A stretch of DNA of 27,571 nucleotides from Roseiarcus sp. Lineage in GTDB: Bacteria; Pseudomonadota; Alphaproteobacteria; Rhizobiales; Beijerinckiaceae. The stretch covers positions 1-27,571 of the forward strand of contig JASLHV010000029.1 of NCBI GenBank assembly GCA_030153205.1, given 5' to 3'. How positions within the stretch are numbered: position 1 is the first letter of the stretch; the number at the start of each line of letters is the position of its first letter. Below the pieces are notes generated by a model that saw only the letters and a list, made by a program, of their open reading frames with translations, was not told the DNA's origin and searched no databases. The position numbers were made by a program, and so were the translations under genes. This document shows, in pieces, positions 7,784 through 15,823 of this stretch.

Positions 7784-8632
7784 ATGCCTTTGTCGCCCTA
7801 CCCTACGACGACGGAAAGAATTCGCTCAGGCGCACTCCAGTTTTTCTGCGCCCTGGTTCTCATCTTTCTGGCTGCGCCGATCTTCGTGCCGGTCCCCCTG
7901 TCCTTCAATAGCGGATCTTTCTTTACCTTTCCGCTCGCGGGCCTTTCGACGCGCTGGTACGAAGTCGTTTTAGGGACGGATCGCTGGCGTGCAGCCATCG
8001 GCAATAGTCTCCTCATCGGCGCTGGGGCGACCGCGCTGGCGACTATTCTCGGGACAATGACGGCAATCGGTCTCTCCGACCCCAGATTTCCCGCTCGACG
8101 CTTGGTGGTGCCGCTGTTGATTTCACCGCTGATCGTGCCCGTCGTGGTTACGGCAGTCGGAACTTACCTTTTCTACGCGCGCATGGGACTCGCAAATACT
8201 TACGCCGGGATCATTCTGGCTCATACCGTTTTGGCGAGCCCTTTCGTCGTCGTCACGGTCGGCGCCAGCCTGACGGGATTCGACAGAAACCTGATGCGCG
8301 CCGCCTCCATTCTGGGCGCCAAACCGCTCACTGCTTTCTTCCGCGTCATGCTTCCTCTCATCCTGCCGGGCGTCCTCTCCGGCGCGGCTTTCGCCTTCGT
8401 CACGTCGTTCGATGAAGTGGTCGTCGTACAATTTCTCGCGAATGCGGACCAACGAACACTGCCGCTTGAAATGTTCACGGGGTTGCGCGAGCAATTGAGC
8501 CCCGCGATTACGGCAGCGGCGACTTTGATGATGACCCTTTCAATCTTGCTTCTCATCGTCGCCAACCTTCTGGCGCGCCGCTCTCGACAGCGCGCCTCGG
8601 TCATTCCCGAGGCGGCCGGAACCGTGGCTTAG
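7784..8632 (+). CDS. ABC transporter permease, PotC type
   Basis: This is the second membrane subunit of the importer, 282 residues from ATG 7784, five bases after the previous stop. A first helix lies at about 18-38 (FFCALVLIFLAAPIFVPVP), and helices follow near 70-90, 105-130, 135-160, 195-215 and 245-270. The EAA loop is at about 171-200 (RAASILGAKPLTAFFRVMLPL). SFNSGSFFTFP and STRWYEVVL near residues 45-65 are typical of PotC-like proteins. It completes the transporter set of ATPase, binding protein and two permeases. Confidence 0.92.
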   Translation: MPLSPYPTTTERIRSGALQFFCALVLIFLAAPIFVPVPLSFNSGSFFTFPLAGLSTRWYEVVLGTDRWRAAIGNSLLIGAGATALATILGTMTAIGLSDPRFPARRLVVPLLISPLIVPVVVTAVGTYLFYARMGLANTYAGIILAHTVLASPFVVVTVGASLTGFDRNLMRAASILGAKPLTAFFRVMLPLILPGVLSGAAFAFVTSFDEVVVVQFLANADQRTLPLEMFTGLREQLSPAITAAATLMMTLSILLLIVANLLARRSRQRASVIPEAAGTVA

Positions 8633-8708
8633 GCGCCCTGGATCGTGAAACCGCCCTAACACATGGTTGATGGAAATGTGAGGCTGGCCGCTTCGGAGGT
8701 CGGCGTTC

Positions 8709-8765
8709 ATGAGGAATGCCGGAGCGAATCGATATGGACGCCAGAAGGATAACAACGGCCGCTGA
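8709..8765 (+). CDS. Possible short ORF overlapping the start of the ligase gene
   Basis: ATG 8709 has a GGAGG (8695-8699) nine bases upstream, the best ribosome site in this gap. It opens an 18-codon frame (MRNAGANRYGRQKDNNGR) that ends at 8765. It overlaps the start of the gamma-glutamyl ligase gene in another frame. No relative is recognised and it may be chance. If translated, it would affect initiation of the ligase. Confidence 0.15.
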   Translation: MRNAGANRYGRQKDNNGR

Positions 8766-10101
8766 CGCCCGAGAACTGGTCCAAGCGCGCGGGCTCTCGC
8801 ACGTCAAGCTCGGCGTCACCGACATCGATGGCGTGATGCGTGGCAAATATATGGCGCGCGACAAGTTCTTTTCGGCGCTGGAATCGGGATTCAAATTCTG
8901 CGACGTGATATTCGGCTGGGACTCCAGCGATCAACTCTACGACAAAGCGACCTTCACCGGTTGGCACACCGCCTATCCCGATGCGACTGCGCTGATCGAT
9001 CCTACGACCTGTCGCGACATCCCCTTGGAAGGAGACATGCTGTTCTTCCTTGGCGAATTCGAAGGCGCGGCCGAGGCGGTCTGTCCGCGTCGCCTCTTGC
9101 GCCGGGTGATCGACCGGGCGGCAAAAAACGGCTTTGCCGCCAAAGTCGCTGCGGAATTCGAATTCTTCGTCTTTGACGAGACGCCGCATGGCGTTCGCGA
9201 GAAAGGCTATCGCAACCTCAAGAACCTGACGCCAGGCTGGTTCGGCTATTCGATGCTGCGCTCGTCTGTCGAATCGGACTTTTATCACGACCTGCTCAAA
9301 CTCTGCTCCGCCATGGATGTGCCGCTCGAAGGCCTCCATACCGAGACGGGCCCTGGCGTGCTCGAGGCGGCGATCGAATATTGCGACGCGCTGGCCGCCG
9401 CGGACCGCGCGGCGATTTTTAAGACGTTTTCGAAAGTGCTCGCCCAACGCCAGGGCAAAATGCTTACGTTCATGGCCAAGTGGTCAAATTTGTACCCGGG
9501 CCAATCGGGCCATCTGCATCTTTCGTTGCGCGGCGCGGACGGAAAGCCGGCCTTCTATGAAGAAGGCAAGCCCGGAAATATGTCGGACACGATGCGATGG
9601 TTCGTCGGCGGTCAGCAGGCGTTGATGCCGGAGCTGCTGGCGATGGTCGCCTCCACGGTCAATAGCTACTCGCGTCTCATTCCTGGCTTCTGGGCGCCTA
9701 CGGACGCGACATGGGGGATCGAGAACCGCACTTGCGCTTTGCGCGTCATTCCGGGGGCTTCTTCAAGTCAGCGCGTCGAATATCGCGTCGCCGCCGCCGA
9801 CATCAATCCCTATATCGCGATCGCCGCCGCGCTCGGCTCAGGACTATGGGGCGTGGAGAATCGGATCGAGCCGGATGCGCCGATCGCAGGCAACGCCTAC
9901 GCGGTGATGCATGCGCCCGAGCGCGCCCTGCCCCGCAGCCTGTCCGAAGCCGCTGGGCGCCTCGAGAAATCGAAGGCGGCGCGGGAGTTGTTCGGCGACG
10001 TATTCGTCGAGCACTATGCGATGAGCCGGGAATGGGAGGAGCGCGAGTTCCGTCGGGCCATCACCGATTGGGAACTCGCGCGCTATTTCGAGATCATCTG
10101 A
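8734..10101 (+). CDS. Glutamine-synthetase-family gamma-glutamyl ligase (PuuA/GlnT-like)
   Basis: This enzyme of the glutamine synthetase superfamily probably joins glutamate to an amine using ATP, as PuuA (putrescine), IpuC (isopropylamine) or GlnA4 (ethanolamine) do. From ATG 8734 (GGAG 9 bases upstream) it has 455 residues; ATG 8716 adds six. Catalytic-fold residues are in place: EFEFF with Glu141/Glu143, ETGPGVLE with Glu204/Glu211, GHLHLS with His260/His262, the substrate-loop NSYSRLIPGFWAPTDATWG and the late VEYRVAAADINPY. The C-terminus lacks the tyrosine adenylylation site of true nitrogen-assimilating GlnA, and the N-terminal domain (DIDGVMRGKYMARDKF) is that of amine-utilising relatives. 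It lies downstream of a polyamine-type transporter and before two dehydrogenases and a glutamine amidotransferase-like hydrolase, the layout expected for a gamma-glutamylated catabolic route. The amine acceptor is not determined. Confidence 0.88.
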   Translation: MDARRITTAADARELVQARGLSHVKLGVTDIDGVMRGKYMARDKFFSALESGFKFCDVIFGWDSSDQLYDKATFTGWHTAYPDATALIDPTTCRDIPLEGDMLFFLGEFEGAAEAVCPRRLLRRVIDRAAKNGFAAKVAAEFEFFVFDETPHGVREKGYRNLKNLTPGWFGYSMLRSSVESDFYHDLLKLCSAMDVPLEGLHTETGPGVLEAAIEYCDALAAADRAAIFKTFSKVLAQRQGKMLTFMAKWSNLYPGQSGHLHLSLRGADGKPAFYEEGKPGNMSDTMRWFVGGQQALMPELLAMVASTVNSYSRLIPGFWAPTDATWGIENRTCALRVIPGASSSQRVEYRVAAADINPYIAIAAALGSGLWGVENRIEPDAPIAGNAYAVMHAPERALPRSLSEAAGRLEKSKAARELFGDVFVEHYAMSREWEEREFRRAITDWELARYFEII

Positions 10102-10130
10102 GGCAGTTACCGCAAAGCAAAGGAGCCGGT

Positions 10131-11516
10131 GTGAGCGATATTGTCTGCATTTCGCCCGTTGACGGCGCCGAAGTGGCGCGCCGACGCTCGATGAGCGGCG
10201 CGGAGGTCGCCGCCGCGCTTGCCTTGGCGCGCGAGGCGCAGACGCAATGGTCCCAAGCGACGCTGGCCGAACGCAAGACCAAAATGCTCAAATTCCTCGG
10301 TGCGATGAAAGCGCAGAACGACGCGATCGTCCCTGAACTCGCGATGCAAATGGGGCGGCCGGTGCGCTATGGCGGCGAATTGCGTAGCTTCGAGGAGCGC
10401 GTGCGCGCGCTTGTCGCGCTGAGCGATGAGGCGCTGGCGCCCGTGGAGCCGCCGCTGAAGGCGGGCTCTCGTCGTATCGTCAAACGAACGCCGGTCGGTC
10501 TCGTCCTTGTCATCGCGCCGTGGAACTATCCGTACCTCACCGCGGTGAACTCGATTGTCCCGGCGCTGCTGGCCGGCAACGCGGTCTTGTTGAAGCATGC
10601 CGCCCAGACCTTGCTTGCCGGGGAGCGTCTGCAAGCGGCGATGGACGCGGTTGATCTGCCTAAAGGTCTGTTTACGACGCTGACGCTCGACCATGAATCG
10701 ACGCATCGCCTGATCGCCTCGCGATCCGTCGATCACGTCAGTTTCACGGGGTCGGTCGAAGGCGGCAAAGCGATGGAGCGCGCAGCGGCGGGCGCGTTCA
10801 CGACGCTCGGCCTCGAACTTGGCGGCAAAGACCCCGCTTATGTGCGCGCCGACGCGGATTTCGACTATGCGATCGAGAATCTTGTCGAAGGCGCTTTTTA
10901 CAATTCAGGACAAAGCTGCTGCGGCGTCGAGCGGATCTATGTCCATGCGTCTATCCATGACCGGTTCGTCGAAGCCTTCGCCGCTCTCGCCGCGCGCTAT
11001 CGGCTCGGCGATCCCCGCGATCACGCCACAACACTCGGCCCCATGGCGGCGACGCGTTTCGCCGATATCGTTCGCACCCATACCGCGGAGGCGATCGCCA
11101 AAGGCGCGCGGCCGCTCATCGACGTCAAAAACTTCGCCGCCGATCGCGTCGGGACAGCCTATTTGGCGCCGCAGGTTCTCGCCAATGTCGATCACGGCAT
11201 GCGGGTCATGGTCGAGGAAAGCTTTGGTCCCGTCGTTGGAATCATGAAAGTGGGCTCGGATGAGGACGCCCTGCGCCTGATGAACGACAGTCCCTACGGA
11301 CTGACGGCTTCGATTTGGACTGAAGACGCAGAGGCGGCCGAACGGATCGGCGATAGCGTCGCGACAGGAACGCTCTTTATGAATCGCTGCGATTATATCG
11401 ATCCGGAACTCGCCTGGACGGGGGTCAAAGACACCGGCCGGGGCGCCGGCATGGGTCCGTTCGGATTCGAAGCGATGACGCGGCTTAAATCCTTCCACCT
11501 TCGGCTCGAACATTAA
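10131..11516 (+). CDS. NAD(P)-dependent aldehyde dehydrogenase
   Basis: The protein has 461 residues from GTG 10131, supported by AGGAG five bases upstream. It is a standard aldehyde dehydrogenase: the coenzyme-binding motif VLVIAPWNYPYL at about residues 125-136, FTGSVEGGK near 204, general base Glu229 in LELGGKD, and catalytic Cys263 in NSGQSCCG. The C-terminal half carries EESFGPVVGIM and NDSPYGLTASIW. It should oxidise an aldehyde to an acid in the cytoplasm. Next to the ligase and the alcohol dehydrogenase, its substrate is probably a gamma-glutamyl-amino aldehyde, as for PuuC. A succinate-semialdehyde or betaine-aldehyde role is the alternative. The start 29 bases after the ligase stop indicates one operon. 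Confidence 0.92.
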   Translation: MSDIVCISPVDGAEVARRRSMSGAEVAAALALAREAQTQWSQATLAERKTKMLKFLGAMKAQNDAIVPELAMQMGRPVRYGGELRSFEERVRALVALSDEALAPVEPPLKAGSRRIVKRTPVGLVLVIAPWNYPYLTAVNSIVPALLAGNAVLLKHAAQTLLAGERLQAAMDAVDLPKGLFTTLTLDHESTHRLIASRSVDHVSFTGSVEGGKAMERAAAGAFTTLGLELGGKDPAYVRADADFDYAIENLVEGAFYNSGQSCCGVERIYVHASIHDRFVEAFAALAARYRLGDPRDHATTLGPMAATRFADIVRTHTAEAIAKGARPLIDVKNFAADRVGTAYLAPQVLANVDHGMRVMVEESFGPVVGIMKVGSDEDALRLMNDSPYGLTASIWTEDAEAAERIGDSVATGTLFMNRCDYIDPELAWTGVKDTGRGAGMGPFGFEAMTRLKSFHLRLEH

Positions 11517-11524
11517 GGCGTAAC

Positions 11525-12697
11525 ATGAGCGCTCATCTCACCGGAACGTGGGGTTTTCCAACTCGCGTCGTTACCGGCGTCGGCCGTATCAAAGACCTTC
11601 CAGACATCTGCCGCGCGCACAAGATCGCAAAGCCGCTTGTCGTTACGGACAAAGGCCTTGCCGGGTCGAAGATTATCGCAAGCGCGCTAAGCTTGTTGCG
11701 CGGGAGCGATCTCGCAGCCCAGCTTTTCGCGGATGTGAAGAGCAATCCGACCGAGGCGAATCTTTCGGCCGGCGTTACGGCGTTTCGCGCCGGCGGCCAT
11801 GACGGCGTCGTCGCGATCGGCGGCGGCTCGGCGCTGGACGTCGGCAAATGCATCGCGTTCATGACGGCTCAGACACGACCAGTTTGGGATTTCGAAGATG
11901 TCGGCGACTGGTGGACTCGCGCCAACACCGAAGGGATTGCGCCGATCATAGCGGTCCCCACCACCGCCGGCACGGGTTCGGAGGTTGGCCGCGCCGGCGT
12001 CATCACGCGCGAAGAGACGCATGAAAAGAAGATCATCTTCCATCCTTTGATGATGCCCAAGATCGCGATCGAAGACCCGGAACTGGCGGTCGGTCTGCCG
12101 CCCTTTCTGACCATGGCGACCGGGATGGACGCTCTCGCCCATTGTTTCGAGGCCTATTGCGTCAATGCGTTTCACCCGCTTGCCGATGGCGTGGCGCTGG
12201 AGGGTTTGAGAATTATCGATACCTATCTTCCACGCGCGGTGGCGAATGGCGCCGATCTCGAAGCGCGCGCCTATATGTTCGCCGCAGCTTCGATGGGGGC
12301 GACGGCCTTTCAAAAAGGCCTTGGGGCAATTCACGCAATTTCTCATCCGGTCGGCGCGCGCTATGATACGCATCACGGCCTGACGAATGGCGTCGTCTTT
12401 CCCTTTGTGCTGGTGTGCAACAAAGAAGCGATTGCTCTGAAACTACCCGCCATCGCGCGCGCGCTGGACTTGCCGGGGCGCGATTTCTCAACTGTTCTGA
12501 AATGGATCTTAGACTTGCGGAAAGAACTCGGCGTGCCGCATAGTTTAGGCGAACTCGGCGTGATGGAGGTCGACGCCAAGGCTATTGCGGCCGACGCGGT
12601 TCGTGATCCGACAGCCGGTTCAAATCCGCGCCCGCTTAGCGAGGCGGATTTCGAACGGGTGATCACAGCGGCGATCCGCGGTGAAATTGGAGGCTGA
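11525..12697 (+). CDS. Iron-containing alcohol dehydrogenase
   Basis: A group III (Fe-type) alcohol dehydrogenase of 390 residues, eight bases after the aldehyde dehydrogenase stop. The NAD-binding motif GGGSALDVGK is at about 99-108, followed by PTTAGTGSEV. All four metal ligands are found with spacing close to FucO: Asp202 and His206 in MDALAHCFEA, His270 in GAIHAISHP and His284 in THHG. The family interconverts alcohols and aldehydes. Placed between an aldehyde dehydrogenase and a gamma-glutamyl hydrolase candidate, it probably makes the aldehyde that its neighbour oxidises. That implies an alcohol-bearing substrate such as a gamma-glutamylated amino alcohol. Oxidation of free alcohol or reduction of a toxic aldehyde are alternatives. 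Confidence 0.92.
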   Translation: MSAHLTGTWGFPTRVVTGVGRIKDLPDICRAHKIAKPLVVTDKGLAGSKIIASALSLLRGSDLAAQLFADVKSNPTEANLSAGVTAFRAGGHDGVVAIGGGSALDVGKCIAFMTAQTRPVWDFEDVGDWWTRANTEGIAPIIAVPTTAGTGSEVGRAGVITREETHEKKIIFHPLMMPKIAIEDPELAVGLPPFLTMATGMDALAHCFEAYCVNAFHPLADGVALEGLRIIDTYLPRAVANGADLEARAYMFAAASMGATAFQKGLGAIHAISHPVGARYDTHHGLTNGVVFPFVLVCNKEAIALKLPAIARALDLPGRDFSTVLKWILDLRKELGVPHSLGELGVMEVDAKAIAADAVRDPTAGSNPRPLSEADFERVITAAIRGEIGG

Positions 12698-12701
12698 TGT
12701 C

Positions 12702-13541
12702 TTGCGATTGCTGGTTGCGGAAGGGAACAGCGCGGCCGACCGCAAGCGCATCGTCAAATCAGCCGGCGCGACACCCGGCGAGAGCTATGCGAAAGTCCTC
12801 AAGACGCTCGCGCCTGAAGCGACGGTTGATATCTTCGCGCCTGCAGATGAGGGCGCTAGGCCACCGGCGTCGCTCGAAACCTATGATGGCGTCGCCATCA
12901 CCGGGTCGGCGCTGAATATTTACAAGCATGAGCCGGAATCGCTTCGGCAAGTTGACCTCGTGCGGGAACTTTTCGCGCGAGGCGTCCCTATTTTCGGCTC
13001 ATGCTGGGGCTTGCAGGTCGCGGCCGTGGCCGCGGGCGGCGAGGTCGGGCCCAATCCGCGCGGCCGGGAAATCGCCTTTGCCCGAAAGATCGCGCTCACC
13101 GCCGCCGGGCGCGACCATCCGATGCATGCGGGCCGCGCCATCATTTTCGACGCGCCGGCGGTTCATGGCGATGAGCTGACGAAACTGCCCGAGCACACGA
13201 TCGTCACCGCCTCCAACGATATGAGCAAAGTACAGGCAGCAGAGATCCGCTTCGGCCATGGCGTCTTTTGGGGCGTCCAGTACCATCCTGAATATGATTT
13301 CCACGATGTCGCTGCGACGGTCCTCAGGTACGGGCCGCGACTTGTCGAGGAACGCTTCTGCCGCGACATCGCCGATCTCGAACGTTACGCCGACGATCTG
13401 GCGACTTTGCAAGCCGACGCCTCGCGGCGCGACATCGCCTGGCGCTTGGGTCTGACGGATGACGTGCTCGATGCACAAAAACGCCGCTGCGAGATTGCGA
13501 ATTGGATAGAAAAAGAGGTCAAGCGCAACATAGGGCGATGA
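12702..13541 (+). CDS. Stand-alone class I glutamine amidotransferase, candidate gamma-glutamyl hydrolase
   Basis: The product has a triad glutaminase fold with no synthetase domain. From TTG 12702 it has 279 residues; GGAGG (12689-12693) lies 8 bases upstream and the protein then begins MRLLVAEGN. GTG 12681 is an in-frame alternative that overlaps the previous gene. The nucleophile Cys101 is in GSCWGLQ, with His195 and Glu197 in QYHPEYD. An unusual C-terminal extension of about 70 residues (RDIADLERYADDLATLQ onward) follows the catalytic domain. Plant GGP1, a stand-alone member of this broad family, cleaves gamma-glutamyl bonds, and PuuD does so in the Puu pathway. In this operon the likely role is release of glutamate from a gamma-glutamyl product. 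Transfer of ammonia to an unseen partner is the alternative. Confidence 0.85.
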   Translation: MRLLVAEGNSAADRKRIVKSAGATPGESYAKVLKTLAPEATVDIFAPADEGARPPASLETYDGVAITGSALNIYKHEPESLRQVDLVRELFARGVPIFGSCWGLQVAAVAAGGEVGPNPRGREIAFARKIALTAAGRDHPMHAGRAIIFDAPAVHGDELTKLPEHTIVTASNDMSKVQAAEIRFGHGVFWGVQYHPEYDFHDVAATVLRYGPRLVEERFCRDIADLERYADDLATLQADASRRDIAWRLGLTDDVLDAQKRRCEIANWIEKEVKRNIGR

Positions 13542-13635
13542 GCCACGGAGCAGAGAGTCTCGTTCGCCTCGACAGGCGCCGCGAAACATGCTTGCCTCAG
13601 ATTTGGCGGCAACGCCGGCGAAGCAGGGCAATTTC

Positions 13636-14826
13636 ATGAAGCTTGAATCCGTCCGGGTTTTTGTCGTTGGCAACCCGCCGCCGGGTTACGGCGGGCGGTA
13701 TTTCGTTTTCCTGAAATTAAAAACGCAATGCGGCATCGAGGGTGTCGGCGAAGTCTATGCCGCGACATTTGGTCCCCATGTCGTCGCCAAAATGATCGAG
13801 GACGTCTTCGCGCGGCGTTTCGAGGGACAAGATCCGACCAATATCGAAAGCCTTTGGCGGCGCGTTCACGGTTCCGGCTATACGCTACGACCTGATCCCT
13901 CACTGATGGGCGTTATGAGTGGTCTTGAAATGGCCTGCTGGGATATCGCGGGCAAGGCGGCGGATCGTCCGATCTATCGTTTACTCGGTGGTCCTGTGCG
14001 GGAACGGCTGCGGACTTACACGTACATCTATCCCGAGGCCGGCGAGAGCGAAGCCATCTACCACAATGCCGAGCGTTCGGCGGAACGAGCGCTCGCCTAT
14101 ATCAAGCAAGGATTTACAGCGCTGAAGTTCGATCCGGCCGGCGCTTATTCCGCATTTGATCCGCGTCAGCCTGACCTCGAGTCGCTCGACCTCTCGGAAA
14201 AGTTCATGCGATTGATGCGCGAAGCTGTCGGGACGAAGGCGGACTTGCTCTTCGGAACGCATGGTCAATTCACGACTTCCGGCGCCATTCGCCTTGCCAA
14301 GCGATTGGAGCGGTACGATCCTTTGTGGTTCGAAGAGCCGACGCCGCCGGAAATGCCAGAGGAAATGGCGAAAGTCGCTCGCGCGACGTCCATTCCGGTC
14401 GCGACGGGTGAAAGACTGACGACGAAATACGAATTCGCGCGCGTTCTCGCCGTGGGCGCCGCGAATATCCTGCAAATGAACCTCGGCCGCGTAGGCGGCC
14501 TGCTCGAAGCCAAGAAAATCGCCGGCATGGCCGAAGCGCATTACGCGCTTATCGCGCCGCATCTTTATTGCGGCCCCGTGGTGGGCGCCGCCAATATCCA
14601 GCTCTCCGCCTGCATTCCAAATTTTCTCATCCTTGAAAGCATCGAGCGTTGGGGCGGTTTTCACGCGAAAATACTCAAGACTCCGATCCGCTGGGAGGAA
14701 GGGTACGTCATCCCATCGTCCGCGCCAGGTCTCGGCGTCGAGCTCAATGAGGATGTCGCGCTCGCGCATCCCTATCTAGAAAACGGGCGTCTCCATCTGG
14801 AAATGGCGGAGACACCGATCGATTGA
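13636..14826 (+). CDS. Enolase-superfamily enzyme (mandelate racemase/muconate lactonizing type), atypical metal site
   Basis: The protein has 396 residues from ATG 13636; ATG 13588 is in frame but would add an unlikely N-terminus. It has the capping domain followed by the barrel of the mandelate racemase family (GLEMACWDIAGKAADRPIY). Barrel residues visible are Glu233 in WFEEP, Glu259 in ATGER and His309 in APHLYCGP. The position of the first metal ligand is Gly207 in FGTHGQ, with His209 two residues on. Positions 207, 233 and 259 are exactly 26 apart, as are the Asp/Glu/Glu ligands of mandelate racemase. The KxK motif of racemases is also absent (KFDPAG instead). Most relatives of this layout are sugar-acid dehydratases or cycloisomerases. 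It is the last gene of the region-2 cluster, 94 bases after the amidotransferase; its role there is unclear. Confidence 0.85.
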   Translation: MKLESVRVFVVGNPPPGYGGRYFVFLKLKTQCGIEGVGEVYAATFGPHVVAKMIEDVFARRFEGQDPTNIESLWRRVHGSGYTLRPDPSLMGVMSGLEMACWDIAGKAADRPIYRLLGGPVRERLRTYTYIYPEAGESEAIYHNAERSAERALAYIKQGFTALKFDPAGAYSAFDPRQPDLESLDLSEKFMRLMREAVGTKADLLFGTHGQFTTSGAIRLAKRLERYDPLWFEEPTPPEMPEEMAKVARATSIPVATGERLTTKYEFARVLAVGAANILQMNLGRVGGLLEAKKIAGMAEAHYALIAPHLYCGPVVGAANIQLSACIPNFLILESIERWGGFHAKILKTPIRWEEGYVIPSSAPGLGVELNEDVALAHPYLENGRLHLEMAETPID

Positions 14827-14828
14827 GC

Positions 14829-14853
14829 CAGGCGCGCGCTATTGACGCGCCTG
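14829..14853 (+). terminator. Candidate weak terminator between the two catabolic clusters
   Basis: CAGGCGCG (14829-14836) and CGCGCCTG (14846-14853) form a perfect 8-bp GC-rich stem with a 9-base loop, starting three bases after the stop of the enolase-superfamily gene. The following bases CTTGTTCTC are only moderately T-rich. It probably limits read-through into the carnitine genes. Confidence 0.4.
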
Positions 14854-14922
14854 CTTGTTCTCGACATCGTTCATTCTCTGGCGCCTAGGTCGGTCAGCGC
14901 CGTCGTCGGAGATCGAACTTCC

Positions 14923-15816
14923 ATGAACCATGAAGTCTTCATCACCTGCGCCGTGACCGGCGCGGGCGATACGACAGGCCGCCATTCCGGCGTACCCGTG
15001 ACGCCGGAACAGATTGCCGCGGCTTCGATCGAAGCGGCCAAAGCCGGCGCGGCGATCGCGCATATTCATGTGCGCGACCCGCAAACGGGAAAGGCCTCCC
15101 GCAAGGTGGAATATTATCGCGAGGTCGTCGAGCGTATCCGCGCGTCCGACACGGATGTCGTGATCAATCTCACCGCCGGCATGGGCGGCGATATGGTGCT
15201 CGGCGCCGGCGAGGCGCCTTTGCCGCTCAACCCGCAAGAAACCGACCTCGTCGGCCCGACCGAACGGCTTGCGCACGTCGCCGAGCTCTTGCCTGAGATT
15301 TGCACGCTTGATTGCGGCACGATGAATTTCGCGCTCGGCGACTACGTGATGACCAACACGCCGTCGACGCTGCGCGCCATGGCGAAAAAAGTGCAGGCGC
15401 TTGGTGTCCGGCCGGAGCTCGAGGTTTTCGACACGGGCCATCTCCTCTTCGTCAAACAATTGATCAAGGAGGGACTGATCGACGATCCCTGCCTCATCCA
15501 ACTCTGCATGGGCATTCCCTATGGCGCGCCGGATGATCCGCTGACCTTTACCGCGCTGGTCAACCAAGTCCCGCCTGGCGCCGTTTTCAGCGCCTTCTCG
15601 ATCGGCCGAAACCAATTGCCTTATGCCGCTTTCGCCGCGATCGCCGGCGGCAATGTGCGGGTTGGCCTCGAGGATAATCTCTTCCTGGATCGCGGCGTGC
15701 CCGCCTCGAACGGTCAATTGGTCGAACGCGCCGCGACAATCGTCACCGCAATGGGCGGACGATTGCTGAGCCCGAAGGAAGTTCGCCAAAAGCTGAAATT
15801 GCGCAAACGGGGTTGA
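14923..15816 (+). CDS. Beta-keto acid cleavage enzyme (BKACE, DUF849), probable 3-dehydrocarnitine cleavage
   Basis: This zinc enzyme of the BKACE family has 297 residues from ATG 14923. Family members condense a beta-keto acid with acetyl-CoA to give acetoacetate and a new acyl-CoA. The zinc ligands are visible: His47 and His49 in AHIHVRDP, and Glu250 in GLEDNL. Other family motifs are FITCAVTGAGDT at the N-terminus, INLTAGMGG, LDCGTMNF, EVFDTGHL and GIPYGAP. The gene lies 7 bases before an L-carnitine dehydrogenase gene, so 3-dehydrocarnitine is the probable substrate and betainyl-CoA the product. Other BKACE substrates, such as 3-keto-5-aminohexanoate, are less likely given that neighbour. 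No ribosome site better than GAGATCGAAC was seen, and no clear promoter lies in the 96-base gap upstream. Confidence 0.88.
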   Translation: MNHEVFITCAVTGAGDTTGRHSGVPVTPEQIAAASIEAAKAGAAIAHIHVRDPQTGKASRKVEYYREVVERIRASDTDVVINLTAGMGGDMVLGAGEAPLPLNPQETDLVGPTERLAHVAELLPEICTLDCGTMNFALGDYVMTNTPSTLRAMAKKVQALGVRPELEVFDTGHLLFVKQLIKEGLIDDPCLIQLCMGIPYGAPDDPLTFTALVNQVPPGAVFSAFSIGRNQLPYAAFAAIAGGNVRVGLEDNLFLDRGVPASNGQLVERAATIVTAMGGRLLSPKEVRQKLKLRKRG

Positions 15817-15823
15817 GCGGAAA

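Noticed and set aside
8734..10101. Ligase as the housekeeping glutamine synthetase GlnA
   Set aside because: It lacks the adenylylation-site region, has the N-terminal domain type of amine-utilising relatives and is embedded in a catabolic operon with a polyamine-type transporter.
9711..10130. N-terminal extension of the aldehyde dehydrogenase frame back into the ligase gene
   Set aside because: It overlaps the ligase coding region in another frame; GTG 10131 has AGGAG at good spacing and gives the normal family length.
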